64,000 nt of DNA, from the NCBI RefSeq assembly GCF_009828095.1, contig NZ_WTYP01000001.1, positions 310,001-374,000 on the forward strand, read 5' to 3'. Source of the stretch: Pontixanthobacter luteolus. Lineage in GTDB: Bacteria > Pseudomonadota > Alphaproteobacteria > Sphingomonadales > Sphingomonadaceae. The notes below the pieces were generated by a model. That model did no database searches. It had not been told where the DNA came from and saw only the letters and a program-made list of their open reading frames with translations. The position numbers and the translations under genes are program-made. Below, one piece after another: positions 63,610 to 64,000 of this stretch (its first letter is position 1; each line of letters opens with the position of its first letter).

Positions 63610-64000
63610 ATGATCCGGAGTCGCAAATTTACGGTTCGCGCTTTTTTCGATGCACTGAATGCCTGCTCCCTCGAACGGGCGGAGCGGCTGATGGCACGGG
63701 ATTTCGTGTACATCGATAGCTGTCAGAACTGCATCACGGGCAGGGACAACTGCCTGGAACTGCTGTCGCGGCTGTGGCAGGTCGACCCGTCATATCGGCA
63801 AGAGCCCGAAACCATTGCGCTGGTCGGGGGTCAGGCACTTGTCCAGGGCCGGGTCATCGCATCTGATCCAATCATGGCGAGCGACGACTTGCTTTTCGCG
63901 CTAAAGTTCCACCGCCGGAAGATCAGCTATTTCCAGAGTTTCCGGGGTGACAATCCGCCAGCAATGGCGAAATTGCTGATGCCCGAAGTGGCACAGCCGC
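63610..64000 (+). CDS. NTF2-like (SnoaL-type) protein, 3' end outside window
   Basis: At least 130 residues are readable and the frame is still open at the window end. The order VRAFFDALNACSLERAERLMARDFVYIDSC, then an alpha+beta-type core (TIALVGGQALVQGRVIASDP, LLFALKFHRRKISYFQSFRG), fits the SnoaL/NTF2 cone fold, with a Cys pair (CQNC) in the early loop. Function not assignable; it may be a small enzyme or regulator. Confidence 0.75.
   Translation, partial: MIRSRKFTVRAFFDALNACSLERAERLMARDFVYIDSCQNCITGRDNCLELLSRLWQVDPSYRQEPETIALVGGQALVQGRVIASDPIMASDDLLFALKFHRRKISYFQSFRGDNPPAMAKLLMPEVAQP

Noticed and set aside
1-64000. tRNA, rRNA, CRISPR, insertion sequence or prophage
   Set aside because: No tRNA T-arm/CCA pattern outside ssrA, no transposase or integrase frame, and no repeated spacer array were seen by eye; a dedicated scan has not been run.

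Overview
The window reads as a chromosomal segment of an alphaproteobacterium, most probably Sphingomonadales and close to the Erythrobacter group. The evidence is a GC-rich, densely packed genome, a circularly permuted two-piece ssrA (tmRNA) of the alphaproteobacterial type (46764-47101) encoding the tag ANDNEALALAA, a large TonB-dependent receptor, and an LptD-SurA-PdxA-KsgA block. I saw no rRNA or tRNA gene, CRISPR array, insertion sequence or phage gene, and no gene-free stretch longer than about 240 bases.

Region 1 (1-11.7 kb) is the most unusual part. A tightly coupled minus-strand operon (ABC exporter, sulfotransferase, Asp/Asn beta-hydroxylase-like protein, HprK-like kinase, second sulfotransferase, PqqD-like protein, asparagine-synthase-like cyclase, GT8 glycosyltransferase) is accompanied by a divergent nucleotidyltransferase and a transglutaminase-like B2 protease. 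Together these resemble a lasso-peptide-type RiPP assembly line with a rich tailoring set, but no precursor peptide is visible here. An FG-GAP/ASPIC protein, cut by the window edge, flanks it.

Region 2 (11.8-25.6 kb) holds a DsbD/ScsB-like thiol transporter, uvrB, a DUF3617 lipoprotein, an alpha/beta hydrolase, the four-gene Anbu proteasome neighbourhood (circularly permuted ATP-grasp, alpha-E, transglutaminase, Anbu), a FixJ-like regulator with a degenerate receiver, an extensin-like protein, a VOC protein and the proline symporter PutP.

Region 3 (25.7-47.4 kb) contains proline biosynthesis (proA, proC and divergent proB), typA, a TonB-dependent receptor, three tandem DUF805 genes (the third broken by a stop codon), the tesA/ybbA/ybbP-like block, recF, a sigma-54-promoter-driven operon of two micropeptides plus PspC, SDR and NUDIX enzymes, LemA with two TPM proteins, two tandem mscL genes and ssrA.

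Region 4 (47.4-64 kb) contains an arginine succinyltransferase operon (M20 hydrolase, astA, astB), malate synthase G, an M15-like peptidase, a DUF2189 membrane protein, the outer-membrane biogenesis operon lptD-surA-pdxA-ksgA, divergent pepA-DUF2256-holC, ndk, and an NTF2-like gene cut by the window end. Most operons use ATGA/GTGA start-stop overlaps. The functional assignments are made by reading the sequences, not by database search.
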